This document shows positions 1 through 7,904 of a DNA stretch of 64,000 bases, piece after piece; positions within the stretch are counted from its first letter, which is position 1, and every line of letters begins with the position of its first letter. The notes beneath the pieces are model-generated. The model saw only the letters and a list, made by a program, of their open reading frames with translations. It searched no databases and was not told the origin of the DNA. This stretch comes from an uncultured Anaerolineae bacterium (lineage in GTDB: Bacteria; Chloroflexota; Anaerolineae; Aggregatilineales; UBA2796), in the NCBI GenBank assembly GCA_938005675.1, contig CALKXH010000093.1, positions 22,092 through 86,091 on the forward strand, read 5' to 3'. The position numbers and the translations under genes were made by a program.

Positions 1-138
1 AGGCGGGATGCCGAAGGTGGCGCCGTGGGCTAGGGTGGTGAACTGAAGCGGGGTGGCTTCGGCGGCGGAGCTATGAGTCAGCCCGAAGAGCGCGGCGAAG
101 GCGCTGGTGCGTTGTAGGAATTGGCGTCGTGTCAGCAT
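1..138 (-). CDS. Tat-exported protein, N-terminus only
   Basis: Partial gene: only the first 46 codons lie in the window and the rest runs off the left edge. The protein begins MLTRRQFLQRTSAFAALFG, which fits a twin-arginine signal (RR followed by xFL, then a short hydrophobic stretch), so the mature protein is probably exported folded through Tat. After the signal comes SSAAEATPLQFTTLAHGA. The start ATG overlaps the stop of the upstream thioredoxin-like gene (TAATG), which implies translational coupling and a shared envelope role. The function cannot be read from this fragment. Confidence 0.7.
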   Translation of the reverse strand, partial: MLTRRQFLQRTSAFAALFGLTHSSAAEATPLQFTTLAHGATFGIPP

Positions 139-686
139 TATTGGTTGGCTAGAAGCGCCTGAATAGCCCCGTCCAGTTCTTCGCGCGTGCGCAAGCCCTC
201 TAGAATACGGAACGTCCTGCCGCGCGCGTCGAGCAGCACGGTGTAGGGGATGAATTGCACGTTGTAGCGCCGAATCAGGCTGCGCGAGGCGGCGTTATCA
301 ACGTCGACATCCCAAAAGTTGACCCGCCCGCGATATTTCTCCTGCATGGCTCGCACGGCGGGGCGCATCTGGCGGCAGGGCTGGCACCACGTCGCTGTGA
401 AGCGGATGTAATGCGGCTTGCCGTTCAGGACGATCTCAGAGATGCCCGGCGTGGCGGTCGGCAGCCTCTCGAAGTTGCCGAAGATCATGGCGCTGGCGGC
501 GGTCAGGGTCAGCAGCGGCTCAGGCACGCTCGGCGTGGGCGAGGCGAGCGCTGAGCGGGGGCGGGTCGGGGTGGCGGTGTTGGCTTGCGAGTAGGCTGCG
601 CTGGGCAAGGCGAGGACGATCAGGCTGCTGAGCAGCAGGATGCATAACAGGGCGATTGGAAGCGCGCGGCGCAAAGGACTTAGCAT
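138..686 (-). CDS. Membrane-anchored or secreted thioredoxin-family protein
   Basis: 182 residues. A hydrophobic N-terminal segment (about 8-33) acts as signal or anchor, a Pro/Thr/Ser-rich linker follows (about 36-57), then a thioredoxin fold. The redox motif is WCQPC with cysteines at 101 and 104, and the cis-proline is in the FIPY segment near residue 146. The family transfers electrons to disulfides outside the membrane or serves cytochrome c maturation or peroxide defence. The gene shares a TAATG overlap with the Tat-exported protein downstream, so that protein may be its client. The exact role (reductant or oxidant) is not decided by the sequence. Confidence 0.88.
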   Translation of the reverse strand: MLSPLRRALPIALLCILLLSSLIVLALPSAAYSQANTATPTRPRSALASPTPSVPEPLLTLTAASAMIFGNFERLPTATPGISEIVLNGKPHYIRFTATWCQPCRQMRPAVRAMQEKYRGRVNFWDVDVDNAASRSLIRRYNVQFIPYTVLLDARGRTFRILEGLRTREELDGAIQALLANQ

Positions 687-801
687 GATATTCTCTCACT
701 ACACGGATTCGCTCAATATGCTAGTAATTGTACAAGACTTGGGCAGAATTGCGTTTAACAATTTGCACATAATCTGTCAGAGGGGAGAGCGAGGCTTGGC
801 G

Positions 802-830
802 CGCCCTCGCAACGCGGCGCTGCGAGGGCG
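802..830 (-). terminator. Hairpin downstream of the aminotransferase gene
   Basis: A perfect 10-bp stem (802-811 with 821-830, 9-nt loop) lies 18 bp beyond the aminotransferase stop on the minus strand. There is no T-run after it, so it may be a weak terminator or a 3'-end stabiliser. Confidence 0.45.
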
Positions 831-848
831 GGCTGCGCTGAGGAGGGC

Positions 849-1946
849 TCAGGCTTGCGCCAAGAACTCGTTCATGGCGGCGAACAGCTCGTGCATATCG
901 GAGGGGGTCAGGTCGCCCATGTGTGCGATGCGGAAGGTTGAGTCTTTGAGCTTGCCGTAGCCGTCGGAGATGGTCATGCCGCGCGCCTTGAGGAACTTGT
1001 TGAGGGCTTTCACGTCAATGCGGCGCGTGTTGGCGACGGTCGTGACGGTCGGCGAGTGGTAGCCCTCTTCCGAGAACAGGGCGAAGCCCGCCTCAGCCGC
1101 CCAGTCGCGCGTCATGCGCGCCATGTGATCGTGGCGGGCGAAGCGCGCCTCCAAGCCTTCGGCGAGCATGTAATCGAGCTGCTGGTCGGTGGCGTAGAGC
1201 AGCGAGATATTGGGCGTGGCGGGCGTGTGATTCTTGAGCAGGAATTTCTCCAGCTCTAGGAAGTCGAAGTAGTAGCCGCGATAGGGCACTTGCTTGGCGC
1301 GCTCAAGGGTGCGGTCGGAGACGGCGGCGAAAGCCAAGCCGGGCGGCAGCGCCATCGCCTTTTGCGTCGAGGTCAGCAGCACATCCAAGCCCAGCCCGTC
1401 GAAATCGATCTTGTAGCCGCCGAGGATGCTCACGGCGTCCACCAGGATGAGCGTATCGGGGAATTGGCGGATGACGGCTGCCATCTCTTCGAGCGGATTC
1501 TTGACCCCGGTGCTGGTCTCGTTGAGGACGATGGCGACGGCGTCGTAGTGTTGGGCGCGCAGGCGCTCTTCAAGCTGCTCTGGCTTGATGGCGCGCCCCC
1601 ATTCCACCTCGATTGCCTCCGCTTGCTTGCCGTTCGCCTTGCTGATCTCGTACCAGCGCTCGCTGAAGGCGCCGTTGACGAGGTGCAGCACTTTTTGGTC
1701 GTCGCGGATGCAATTGCGCGAGGCAGCCTCCCACAGCCCGGTGCCGGAGGAGGTTGAGACGTACACGCGCGATTGCGTGTAGAAGAGTTGGCGCAGCTTG
1801 GCTTGGGTGCGAGCGAAGAGCGTCTCGAAGTCCGAGCCGCGATGCCCGATCATCCAGCGGCTTTGCGCCTCAAGAATCTCGCGCCGCACTTCGGTCGGAC
1901 CGGGGATGTACAGGCGGACGTGATCTGGTTTCACCGCTTCGGTCAT
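849..1946 (-). CDS. Class V aminotransferase (alanine-glyoxylate / serine-pyruvate type)
   Basis: 365 residues, normal for the family. It is a fold-type I PLP enzyme: the N-terminal IPGPTEV motif, a VDAVS stretch with the PLP-ring aspartate at 170, and the Schiff-base lysine in TSTQKAMALPPG at about 196. Relatives transaminate alanine or serine with glyoxylate, pyruvate or hydroxypyruvate, and some serve serine biosynthesis; the substrate cannot be fixed here. A good ribosome site (AAGGAG) precedes the ATG. It lies 68 bp downstream of the sugar-phosphate isomerase gene on the same strand and may be cotranscribed. Confidence 0.87.
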   Translation of the reverse strand: MTEAVKPDHVRLYIPGPTEVRREILEAQSRWMIGHRGSDFETLFARTQAKLRQLFYTQSRVYVSTSSGTGLWEAASRNCIRDDQKVLHLVNGAFSERWYEISKANGKQAEAIEVEWGRAIKPEQLEERLRAQHYDAVAIVLNETSTGVKNPLEEMAAVIRQFPDTLILVDAVSILGGYKIDFDGLGLDVLLTSTQKAMALPPGLAFAAVSDRTLERAKQVPYRGYYFDFLELEKFLLKNHTPATPNISLLYATDQQLDYMLAEGLEARFARHDHMARMTRDWAAEAGFALFSEEGYHSPTVTTVANTRRIDVKALNKFLKARGMTISDGYGKLKDSTFRIAHMGDLTPSDMHELFAAMNEFLAQA

Positions 1947-2014
1947 GCAGAAAGTCTCCTTAATCGATGTGCCACAAGTGCCGATAGAAGAGTTGTGGCT
2001 CTCTTAATAAGATT

Positions 2015-3097
2015 TTAGCGCGCGCTGCGCAGCAAGTCGATCAGGCGGGCGATGGCGGGCGTGGGCATCGGATCGCTGCCGTAGAGGGCGGCGAGGTAGA
2101 CGCTGACGTAATCGCCGTAGAGCGCCGCCGTGAGCGCCTGAGCGAGGGCGCTCTCGCCCGCCCCAGCGACGCTATCCGGCACGAAGCCCGCCTCCATCAG
2201 GGCGCGGCGGGTCAGGCTTTGGCGCAGGGCTAGACGCGGATGATCGTAGTGCGCCGACTCAAGGCTGACCGAGGCGATCCGCACTGACTCAGGCAGGTTC
2301 GCCAAGCCTTGCAGCAGATTATAATCCAGATTGGGCAATTCATCACATAGGGCGAGCGTCTTGGCGTTCTGCAGCAGGCTGAGCTGCCAGCGGCGCGCCA
2401 CCGCCGCCATGAAGCCGCCGCCATAGATGAGCGGCAGCCGTCCGATCATCTGGGCGGCGAGGCGCTTGGCGGGGTTGCCCGTCGGCGGGACGGCGACGCC
2501 GAGCTTGTGAGCGCTCTGGCGCAGCTGCGCGACCGCCTCTTGCACGTCGGCGCTGGGATCGCGCACCAAGCCGAGCCGATCCACCAACGCGAAGAGCAGC
2601 GTCACTTGGGCGTAAAAGGCGAGGCGCGAGACGCCCTCCGAGGCGTGGCGCCACAAGGTCACGCCCGATTGCTCGGCGTAATCCGCCAGCGCGCCGCCGC
2701 CCGTGAGCGCCAAAATTTGCGCACCGCGCGCGTCTGCCAGCTCGAAGGCGCTGAAGGTCTCCTCCGTATCGCCGCTGGGATCGAGCAGGACGACCAGAGT
2801 CGCTTGCCCATCGGCGTAGGCGGGCAGATCGTAGCCGCGACAGACCACGACGGGCAAGTTGAGGGTCTCGGCGCTCAGGGCGGCGAAGAGCTCGGCGGCT
2901 GCGGCGGCATCGCTGAGCGCCGCGATCACGATTTTATCGATGAAGCGAGCATTTTCGGGCATGGGAAGGGCGTCTCGCCCTTGCCAAAGGACGTCTAGGG
3001 AGTCGGCTAGGCGCTCTAGGTGGCTGAACATGCCGTAGGCATCGAGGGCGCGCAGCGCCTCAGGCTCGTCAAGGATGCTCACAGGTGAAAGCTCCAA
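2015..3097 (-). CDS. Bifunctional phosphoglucose/phosphomannose isomerase
   Basis: 360 residues. The protein has two SIS (sugar isomerase) domains, roughly 35-165 and 200-345, and resembles the archaeal/Chloroflexota PGI-PMI family, which interconverts glucose-6-P, fructose-6-P and mannose-6-P. The first SIS domain carries LPVVVCRGYDLPAYA, and LPLIYGGGFMAAVARRW marks the second domain. The second half keeps the family's NAKTLA stretch followed by an ELPNLDYN-type segment. It would feed hexoses from the beta-glucoside and beta-mannoside genes at 28-39 kb into glycolysis, but it is not near them. The aminotransferase follows on the same strand. Confidence 0.82.
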   Translation of the reverse strand: MELSPVSILDEPEALRALDAYGMFSHLERLADSLDVLWQGRDALPMPENARFIDKIVIAALSDAAAAAELFAALSAETLNLPVVVCRGYDLPAYADGQATLVVLLDPSGDTEETFSAFELADARGAQILALTGGGALADYAEQSGVTLWRHASEGVSRLAFYAQVTLLFALVDRLGLVRDPSADVQEAVAQLRQSAHKLGVAVPPTGNPAKRLAAQMIGRLPLIYGGGFMAAVARRWQLSLLQNAKTLALCDELPNLDYNLLQGLANLPESVRIASVSLESAHYDHPRLALRQSLTRRALMEAGFVPDSVAGAGESALAQALTAALYGDYVSVYLAALYGSDPMPTPAIARLIDLLRSAR

Positions 3098-3211
3098 CTT
3101 GAAACGGCGAAGGATTTTTTGAAGATACCACGCAGTGGCAGGCGCTTCAACCGCCTCGCGACAGGCTGATTTAATTTAACGAACTGCCACAAAATCTTAA
3201 CGCATCCTTAA

Positions 3212-3223
3212 AGCAAGCTTGCT
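3212..3223. promoter_or_regulatory. Perfect 12-bp palindrome upstream of the binding-protein gene
   Basis: AGCAAGCTTGCT is a perfect inverted repeat 52 bp before the start codon of the solute-binding protein, overlapping a possible extended -10 (TGCTATGTT, 3220-3228). Its position suits an operator, but no regulator gene is next to it. Confidence 0.35.
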
Positions 3224-3275
3224 ATGTTGTAGATGGCAACTATGCCTGTCGCTTAGCTAAAAAACTGGAGGAGCC

Positions 3276-4658
3276 ATGAACAAGTTCACCAAAGTGTTGG
3301 CAGTGGCGCTGATCGCCGCCATTGTCGTGGGCTTTGCGGGCGTGAGCAACACGTCGGCGCAGGGTACTTACATCAAGACCTTCGATCTCAAGCTGCCGGT
3401 GGCGGAAGGTCCGTACGCGGGCATCGATCCGAAGGGCACGACCATCACCTGGTGGCATCAGCACAGCGGTCAGCGCGAGCGCGCCGTGCAGGCTGCCGCC
3501 GAGAAGTTCAACGCCGAGAATCCGTTCGGCATCACCCTGAACGTGGTCTCGAAGGGCAGCTACGACGACATCTTCACGGCGGTGACCGCCGGCATCCAGA
3601 CGGGCGAGCTGCCGGAGATCGTGGTGGCGTACGGCAATCAGGCTGCCGTCTACCAGAACAACCAGGCGCTGGTCGATCTGGAAGTCTTCGTGAAGGACCC
3701 GGTGCTGGGCATTCAGGACTTCGAGCAGGATATGTTCACGCGCTTCTTCGAGAGCGACCTGAACCCCGCTCACGACAATCAGCGCTTGGGCTTCAGCACC
3801 TACCGCTCGGTTGAGGTGCTGTACTACAACGTGGACGTGCTGACCGAGATGGGCTACAGCGGTCCGCCCAAGACCTGGGACGAGTTCGGCGAGATGGTCT
3901 GCCGCTTCGTGCGCGAGGGTCGCGGCACGGATGGCTACCAAATCCGCACTGACGCCTCCTTCATCGCGGCGGGCGCCTTCGCCGCCGGCGGCGATATCTT
4001 CGACCGCGCTGCGGGCGAGTTCACCTACAACAGCGATGCCGCCAAGGTGCTGCCGCGCGCCATCCAGAAGCTGCTGAACGACGGCTGCATCAAGAAGACC
4101 GTCGACCCGCGCGGGCGTAGCGATCAGGCTGCCTTCGCCAACGGCGCGGCGCTCTTCTACACGGGCTCGTCGTCAGGCATCCCCTTCGTCTGGACTGCCA
4201 TCAAGGAGTCGCCCAAGCCCTTCGTCTTCGATGTGGCGCCCATCCCCGGCTACGGCGATAACCCGCCCGTCGTGAACGTCTACGGCGCCAGCAACAGCGT
4301 GGTGGCTAAGGGCAAGACGCCGGAGCAAATCCTCGCCTCGTGGATTTTCCTGCGCTGGTTCAGCGAGGCGGAGCAGCAGGCAGAGTGGGCGAAGGGCACC
4401 AACTACTTCCCCGTCCGCCGCTCGGCTGCTGAGAAGCTCGAAGACGTCTTCGCCGCCGAAGGCACTGGTCGCCCCTACCGCAGCGCCTTCGAGCTGCTGG
4501 GCAACACTAAGGAAGAGCCCTCGGTCGACGTCTACCAGACCGTCCGTAGCGAGACCAGCAAAGCCTTCAACGACATCCTCGACGGCGCCGATGTGGATGA
4601 GCGCCTCGACGCGCTGACCAAGCTCGCCAACGAGCTGCTGGAAGCCTCGCGCAAGTAA
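3276..4658 (+). CDS. Orphan extracellular solute-binding protein, sugar type (family 1)
   Basis: 460 residues. A Sec signal peptide (1-28, cut after the alanine of NTSA) is followed by a family 1 binding-protein fold: ITWWHQHSGQRE at the start of the first lobe, then SKGSYDDIFTAVTAGIQTGE and IVVAYGNQAAVYQ. Relatives bind sugars, oligosaccharides or glycerol-3-phosphate outside the membrane and hand them to two MalF/MalG-like permeases. No permease or ATPase gene is adjacent: a hairpin terminator follows 24 bp after the stop. A strong ribosome site (GGAGGAG) precedes the ATG. Codon use is strongly GC-ending, as expected for an abundant binding protein. The ligand is unknown. Confidence 0.85.
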   Translation: MNKFTKVLAVALIAAIVVGFAGVSNTSAQGTYIKTFDLKLPVAEGPYAGIDPKGTTITWWHQHSGQRERAVQAAAEKFNAENPFGITLNVVSKGSYDDIFTAVTAGIQTGELPEIVVAYGNQAAVYQNNQALVDLEVFVKDPVLGIQDFEQDMFTRFFESDLNPAHDNQRLGFSTYRSVEVLYYNVDVLTEMGYSGPPKTWDEFGEMVCRFVREGRGTDGYQIRTDASFIAAGAFAAGGDIFDRAAGEFTYNSDAAKVLPRAIQKLLNDGCIKKTVDPRGRSDQAAFANGAALFYTGSSSGIPFVWTAIKESPKPFVFDVAPIPGYGDNPPVVNVYGASNSVVAKGKTPEQILASWIFLRWFSEAEQQAEWAKGTNYFPVRRSAAEKLEDVFAAEGTGRPYRSAFELLGNTKEEPSVDVYQTVRSETSKAFNDILDGADVDERLDALTKLANELLEASRK

Positions 4659-4682
4659 CGCTCACCGTACCTGAAATGACTA

Positions 4683-4710
4683 GGGCGCGATCAGCTTGAT
4701 CGCGCCCTTT
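4683..4710 (+). terminator. Intrinsic terminator after the binding-protein gene
   Basis: An 11-bp perfect stem (GGGCGCGATCA at 4683-4693 with TGATCGCGCCC at 4697-4707, 3-nt loop) followed by TTT. The T-run is short, but the site is 24 bp after the stop, where a terminator is expected. Confidence 0.7.
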
Positions 4711-4736
4711 GTCATCCGCTTAGCGCCCACAGCGCC

Positions 4737-4973
4737 TCAGGAGCTGCCGCCGAACCAATTCAACAGCCGCTTGACCAAATTGCGCTTGCGGGCTTGCTCC
4801 TGCTGTAGCTCCCGATGCAGCTGCTCGGTCAGCTGCTTCAGCTCCTCAACGGTCATGCGCGCGCCGTTGACCAGCACCCACTCGCCCCCCAGATCGCGCA
4901 GCTCGCTGGGCGCACGCTTGTAGAGCGACTGGTAGATTTCTTGATATCGCGCCATAGCACTTTCAACGTTCAT
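4737..4973 (-). CDS. Small hypothetical protein
   Basis: 78 residues from the chosen ATG; I do not recognise a family. The sequence is highly charged: a YQEIYQSLYKRAP segment, then a GARMTVEELKQLTEQLHREL helix likely to form a coiled coil, then a basic, aromatic C-terminal end (KRLLNWFGG). An in-frame GTG at 4985 overlaps the AGGGAG ribosome site, so the ATG at 4973 is preferred. A likely extended -10 on the minus strand lies at 5138-5146. It is convergent with the binding protein gene at 3276. The coiled-coil reading is an inference from the heptad-like leucines. Confidence 0.55.
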   Translation of the reverse strand: MNVESAMARYQEIYQSLYKRAPSELRDLGGEWVLVNGARMTVEELKQLTEQLHRELQQEQARKRNLVKRLLNWFGGSS

Positions 4974-5295
4974 CGCTTCGGTCACTCCCTACAGGTCGGC
5001 TCAGCTGCCTCGTGAGGCTTCGTATAGTGCGCAGCGACCGCTATCTCAATCACGGACTCTATCCCGTTTCGGGTGAAAGGGCAATCCGCCGCGCCGCGCC
5101 GCATCAATGACTTACAGACTGAGTGCTTTTGCCCTCGATTGTAGCATACAAATCGCATCCTTTGCACCTGAGCCGCCCTCAGGTTTCCGCCCGCCGCCCA
5201 CTTCGGGCGAAAGGCGCCCACTTTCGCTTGAGCAAGCGGCTGTGGTACACTACAGGCACATGCACAGCCAGAGCGCACAGCTAACGGAGCGCTGA
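4974..5295. other. Divergent intergenic region with promoters for both sides
   Basis: 322 bp between the small hypothetical gene (minus) and the GTPase-like gene (plus). On the minus strand there is an extended -10 (TGCTACAAT, 5138-5146), implying a leader of about 150 nt. On the plus strand TACACT at 5246-5251 is a -10 candidate 45 bp before the GTPase start. Small GC hairpins (around 5185-5240) are visible, but no open frame here looks like a real gene. Confidence 0.5.
5138..5146 (-). promoter_or_regulatory. Extended -10 element for the small hypothetical gene
   Basis: Read on the minus strand the sequence is TGCTACAAT, an extended -10 (TGn plus TACAAT). No good -35 is seen, which is common for extended -10 promoters. 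Confidence 0.4.
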
Positions 5296-5835
5296 ATGAC
5301 TACCCTTTACGTCTACGTTGCCGGACCTGAAGGATCGGGCAAGACTACCTTCCTGCAATCGCTCGGTCAGCCCAGCGGCTTCATCAGTGACGCCGCCCGC
5401 GCCATCGAATACCGTCAATTCATCGTCGATGAGACGCTCGACCTGCAAGTGCTGACTTCAATCGACTCCTCCCGCTTCGACTGCCTGCTGGAGATCGCCC
5501 AGCGCGATATTCTCGGCTATATTGTGATGGTCGATAGCGCTGATCAGGAGACGTGGAGCATGGCGCGCATCATGCTGGCGCATCTGCGCGGCTACAGCCT
5601 CGCCCCGACTCTGATCGTCGCCAACAAGCAGGATTTGCTCGGCGCCGCCACGCCTGAGCAAGTCGGGGCGTGGATCGGCATGGAGTCGATGGTCTATGTG
5701 ACGGGCTGCCAAGCCACCAAGCCCAGCAGCGTGCGCAACGCCTTTCTGCAGCTGCTCTTCTCGGTGCGCCACGAGATCGAACGCCTTGACGCCCTGATCG
5801 CCGAGCTCGAGCGCACCTTTGGCAGCGAGGAATGA
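5296..5835 (+). CDS. Small GTPase-like P-loop protein with degenerate switch II
   Basis: 179 residues. The P-loop GPEGSGKT (10-17) and the guanine-specificity motif NKQD (110-113) are intact, and VTG near 134 suits the G5 position. The usual DxxG motif of switch II is missing: where it should be the protein reads LTSIDSSRFD (53-62). Small bacterial Ras-like proteins of this type (MglA/Arf-like) work as switches in polarity or surface complexes. The DUF4397 lipoprotein follows 47 bp downstream on the same strand, so the two may be cotranscribed. Loss of DxxG suggests slow or partner-dependent hydrolysis. GTP binding is well supported, the biological role is not. Confidence 0.75.
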   Translation: MTTLYVYVAGPEGSGKTTFLQSLGQPSGFISDAARAIEYRQFIVDETLDLQVLTSIDSSRFDCLLEIAQRDILGYIVMVDSADQETWSMARIMLAHLRGYSLAPTLIVANKQDLLGAATPEQVGAWIGMESMVYVTGCQATKPSSVRNAFLQLLFSVRHEIERLDALIAELERTFGSEE

Positions 5836-5882
5836 GGCGCGCCCTTCAGTCGCCTCGCCCAATCCGAGTTATGGAGATGCCG

Positions 5883-7904
5883 ATGAGCCGTTTTCGCCTC
5901 TTGCTCAGCCTCGTCGGGCTTTGCCTTGCGGCGCTGAGCGCCTGCGCCGCCCCCGAGCCGACCGCCACCCTCCACCCGCCAACCGCGACGCTCACCCCCG
6001 CGCCGACCGTGCCGACCGCCACCCCGACCCCCGCCCCGCTCCCCACCGCCCTGCCCGACCCAACCCAGCGCGGCGCGCTGCGCCTCTTCCACGCCGCGCC
6101 CGACCTGCCGCCCGTCGATGTTTACATCGAAGGCTCGGCGCTGGCGTTCGGCTTGCGTTACGGCAATTTCTCCTTGCCCTTGAGCCTCAACGCCGGCGAT
6201 TATACGCTGCGCATCCTGCCCAACCGCGCCGATCCCAACCAACCCGACGCCCTGCTGCGCGAGTCGGTGCGCGTCCGCCCCGGCGATAGCCTGCTCTACG
6301 TGCTGCGCCCAGAGGGGACAAGCCTGCGCGCCTTGCGCTACCCGCAGGATACGCGCGCAGTGGCACAAGGCGGCGGACGCGCCGCCGCCGTCAACGCGCT
6401 GGTCGGCGATGTGGCGCTGAGCATCTTCCTAGACGACATCCCGCTGGGCGCGGCGCAGAGCGGCGGGCAAAGCACGCAAGCGCGCGAGGTCGTCGCGCGG
6501 CGCTACACGGCGCGCTTCCTGCGCAATCAGCAGCCCCTCCTCGAGGCGCCCTTCAGCCTCGCCGCGCGCCAGTCAGACCTTTTGATCATTTACGGCACCG
6601 AGAGCGCCCCGCGCCTCGCCACGCTCTCCCTGCCGACCGACCGCCAGAGCAAGGTGCGCCTCCTGAACGCCGATCCGAGCCTCTCAGCTATCGATCTCTA
6701 CCTCGATGAGCGCCTCGCCGCCTCAAATATCGCCTTCGGAGCGACCAGCGAGCTGCTCACGCTGCCCGCCCGCACCTATCGAATGCGCATCTTGCCGCAC
6801 GGCGCGCCCGCCGACTCGACTCCCATTCTCGAAGGCTCGCTGCCCGCCGCCGAAGATCGCCAACTGCTCTTGGCGATCTACCGCGAGACAGTCGAGCGCA
6901 GAGCCTTCACGCGCAGCAAGCTCTTCACCGAGCCGCTCGGCTTGCCGCCGCAAGGCAGCGCCCACCTGAGCATCTTGAACCTCGCCCGCCAACAAACCGT
7001 TATTCAGGCGCTCAATCCGACCGCCCCGCTGAGCGCGCCCGTCCCGTACGCCATGCTCAGCGCCCCGATCCCGCTCCAAGCCGGACGGCAACGCCTCGCC
7101 TTCAACACGGTCGAGCCCGATCAGCCCGCCCGCACCGCCGAGACCGCTGAGGTCAGCCTTGAGGCGGGCTGGAGCTACATCTACGTCGTGCTGAGCAGCC
7201 TGAATACGCCCACGCTGCTGATCGGCACGGATGTGCAGGCGCTCTTCGCTGCCCTGCCCACGCCCACGCTCAGCAGCCCCGTGACTGTGCGCTTGGTCAA
7301 CGCCGCCGCCGAGCCGCTCAGCGTCGATCTGATCGTCGGCGACATGCCCCTCTTCACGGCAGTGCCTGAGAACAGCAGCTCGGCGGCTCGCCAAATCGAG
7401 AGCGCCATGCGCCCGGTGCGCGTGCAGCGCAGCGGCACGGCTGAAATCCTCGCCGAGCAGACCTTGCTCTTCGCGCCCAACAGCAGCCTGATCTTCGTAG
7501 TGGTGGGCAGGCAAGGCGCTTGGCAGCTGCTCCAATCTCAAGAGCGGACGCGTCCCAGCCGCAGCAACTCGCTCTTGCGCGTCATTCACGCCGCGCCCGA
7601 TGCCGAGCCGATCTCAATCGAGTCGCCGCTCAGCCTGCCCGTCCGCACCTTCGGCGACCGTCCCACGCCCACGCCGCGCGCCGCTCAGTACTTCGTCCGT
7701 CTAGAGTACGGCAACATCTCCAGCCTGATCACCTTGCGCGCTAACACCTACACCTTCATCGCTCGCAGCGCCATCGATGGCACGCCGCTGGCGGAGCTAC
7801 GCGACGTCGAGATCGTCCCCGGCCTGCGCTACGACCTGATCCTAGCGCGCGGCGATAGCGGCTTGCCGCGCGATGTGCGCCTAGTGCTGGTCAAGGCGGA
7901 GTAG
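5883..7904 (+). CDS. Lipoprotein with tandem DUF4397 modules
   Basis: 673 residues. The start at 5883 is chosen because GGAG lies 6 nt upstream; in-frame ATGs at 5871 and 5877 and an earlier start at 5832 are less likely. A signal peptide ends in the lipobox LSAC (Cys21), then comes a Pro/Thr linker (to about residue 58), then about six beta-rich repeats that start with phrases such as ALRLFHAAPDLPPVDVYIEG, KVRLLNADPSLSAIDLYLDE and LLRVIHAAPDAEPISI. DUF4397 modules occur in surface proteins of unknown function. The protein should sit on the outer face of the membrane. The stop abuts the stop of the convergent DUF58 gene with no spacing. Confidence 0.85.
   Translation: MSRFRLLLSLVGLCLAALSACAAPEPTATLHPPTATLTPAPTVPTATPTPAPLPTALPDPTQRGALRLFHAAPDLPPVDVYIEGSALAFGLRYGNFSLPLSLNAGDYTLRILPNRADPNQPDALLRESVRVRPGDSLLYVLRPEGTSLRALRYPQDTRAVAQGGGRAAAVNALVGDVALSIFLDDIPLGAAQSGGQSTQAREVVARRYTARFLRNQQPLLEAPFSLAARQSDLLIIYGTESAPRLATLSLPTDRQSKVRLLNADPSLSAIDLYLDERLAASNIAFGATSELLTLPARTYRMRILPHGAPADSTPILEGSLPAAEDRQLLLAIYRETVERRAFTRSKLFTEPLGLPPQGSAHLSILNLARQQTVIQALNPTAPLSAPVPYAMLSAPIPLQAGRQRLAFNTVEPDQPARTAETAEVSLEAGWSYIYVVLSSLNTPTLLIGTDVQALFAALPTPTLSSPVTVRLVNAAAEPLSVDLIVGDMPLFTAVPENSSSAARQIESAMRPVRVQRSGTAEILAEQTLLFAPNSSLIFVVVGRQGAWQLLQSQERTRPSRSNSLLRVIHAAPDAEPISIESPLSLPVRTFGDRPTPTPRAAQYFVRLEYGNISSLITLRANTYTFIARSAIDGTPLAELRDVEIVPGLRYDLILARGDSGLPRDVRLVLVKAE

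Noticed and set aside
4983..4985. GTG as start of the small hypothetical gene
   Set aside because: It overlaps the only ribosome site. The ATG at 4973 is placed better.
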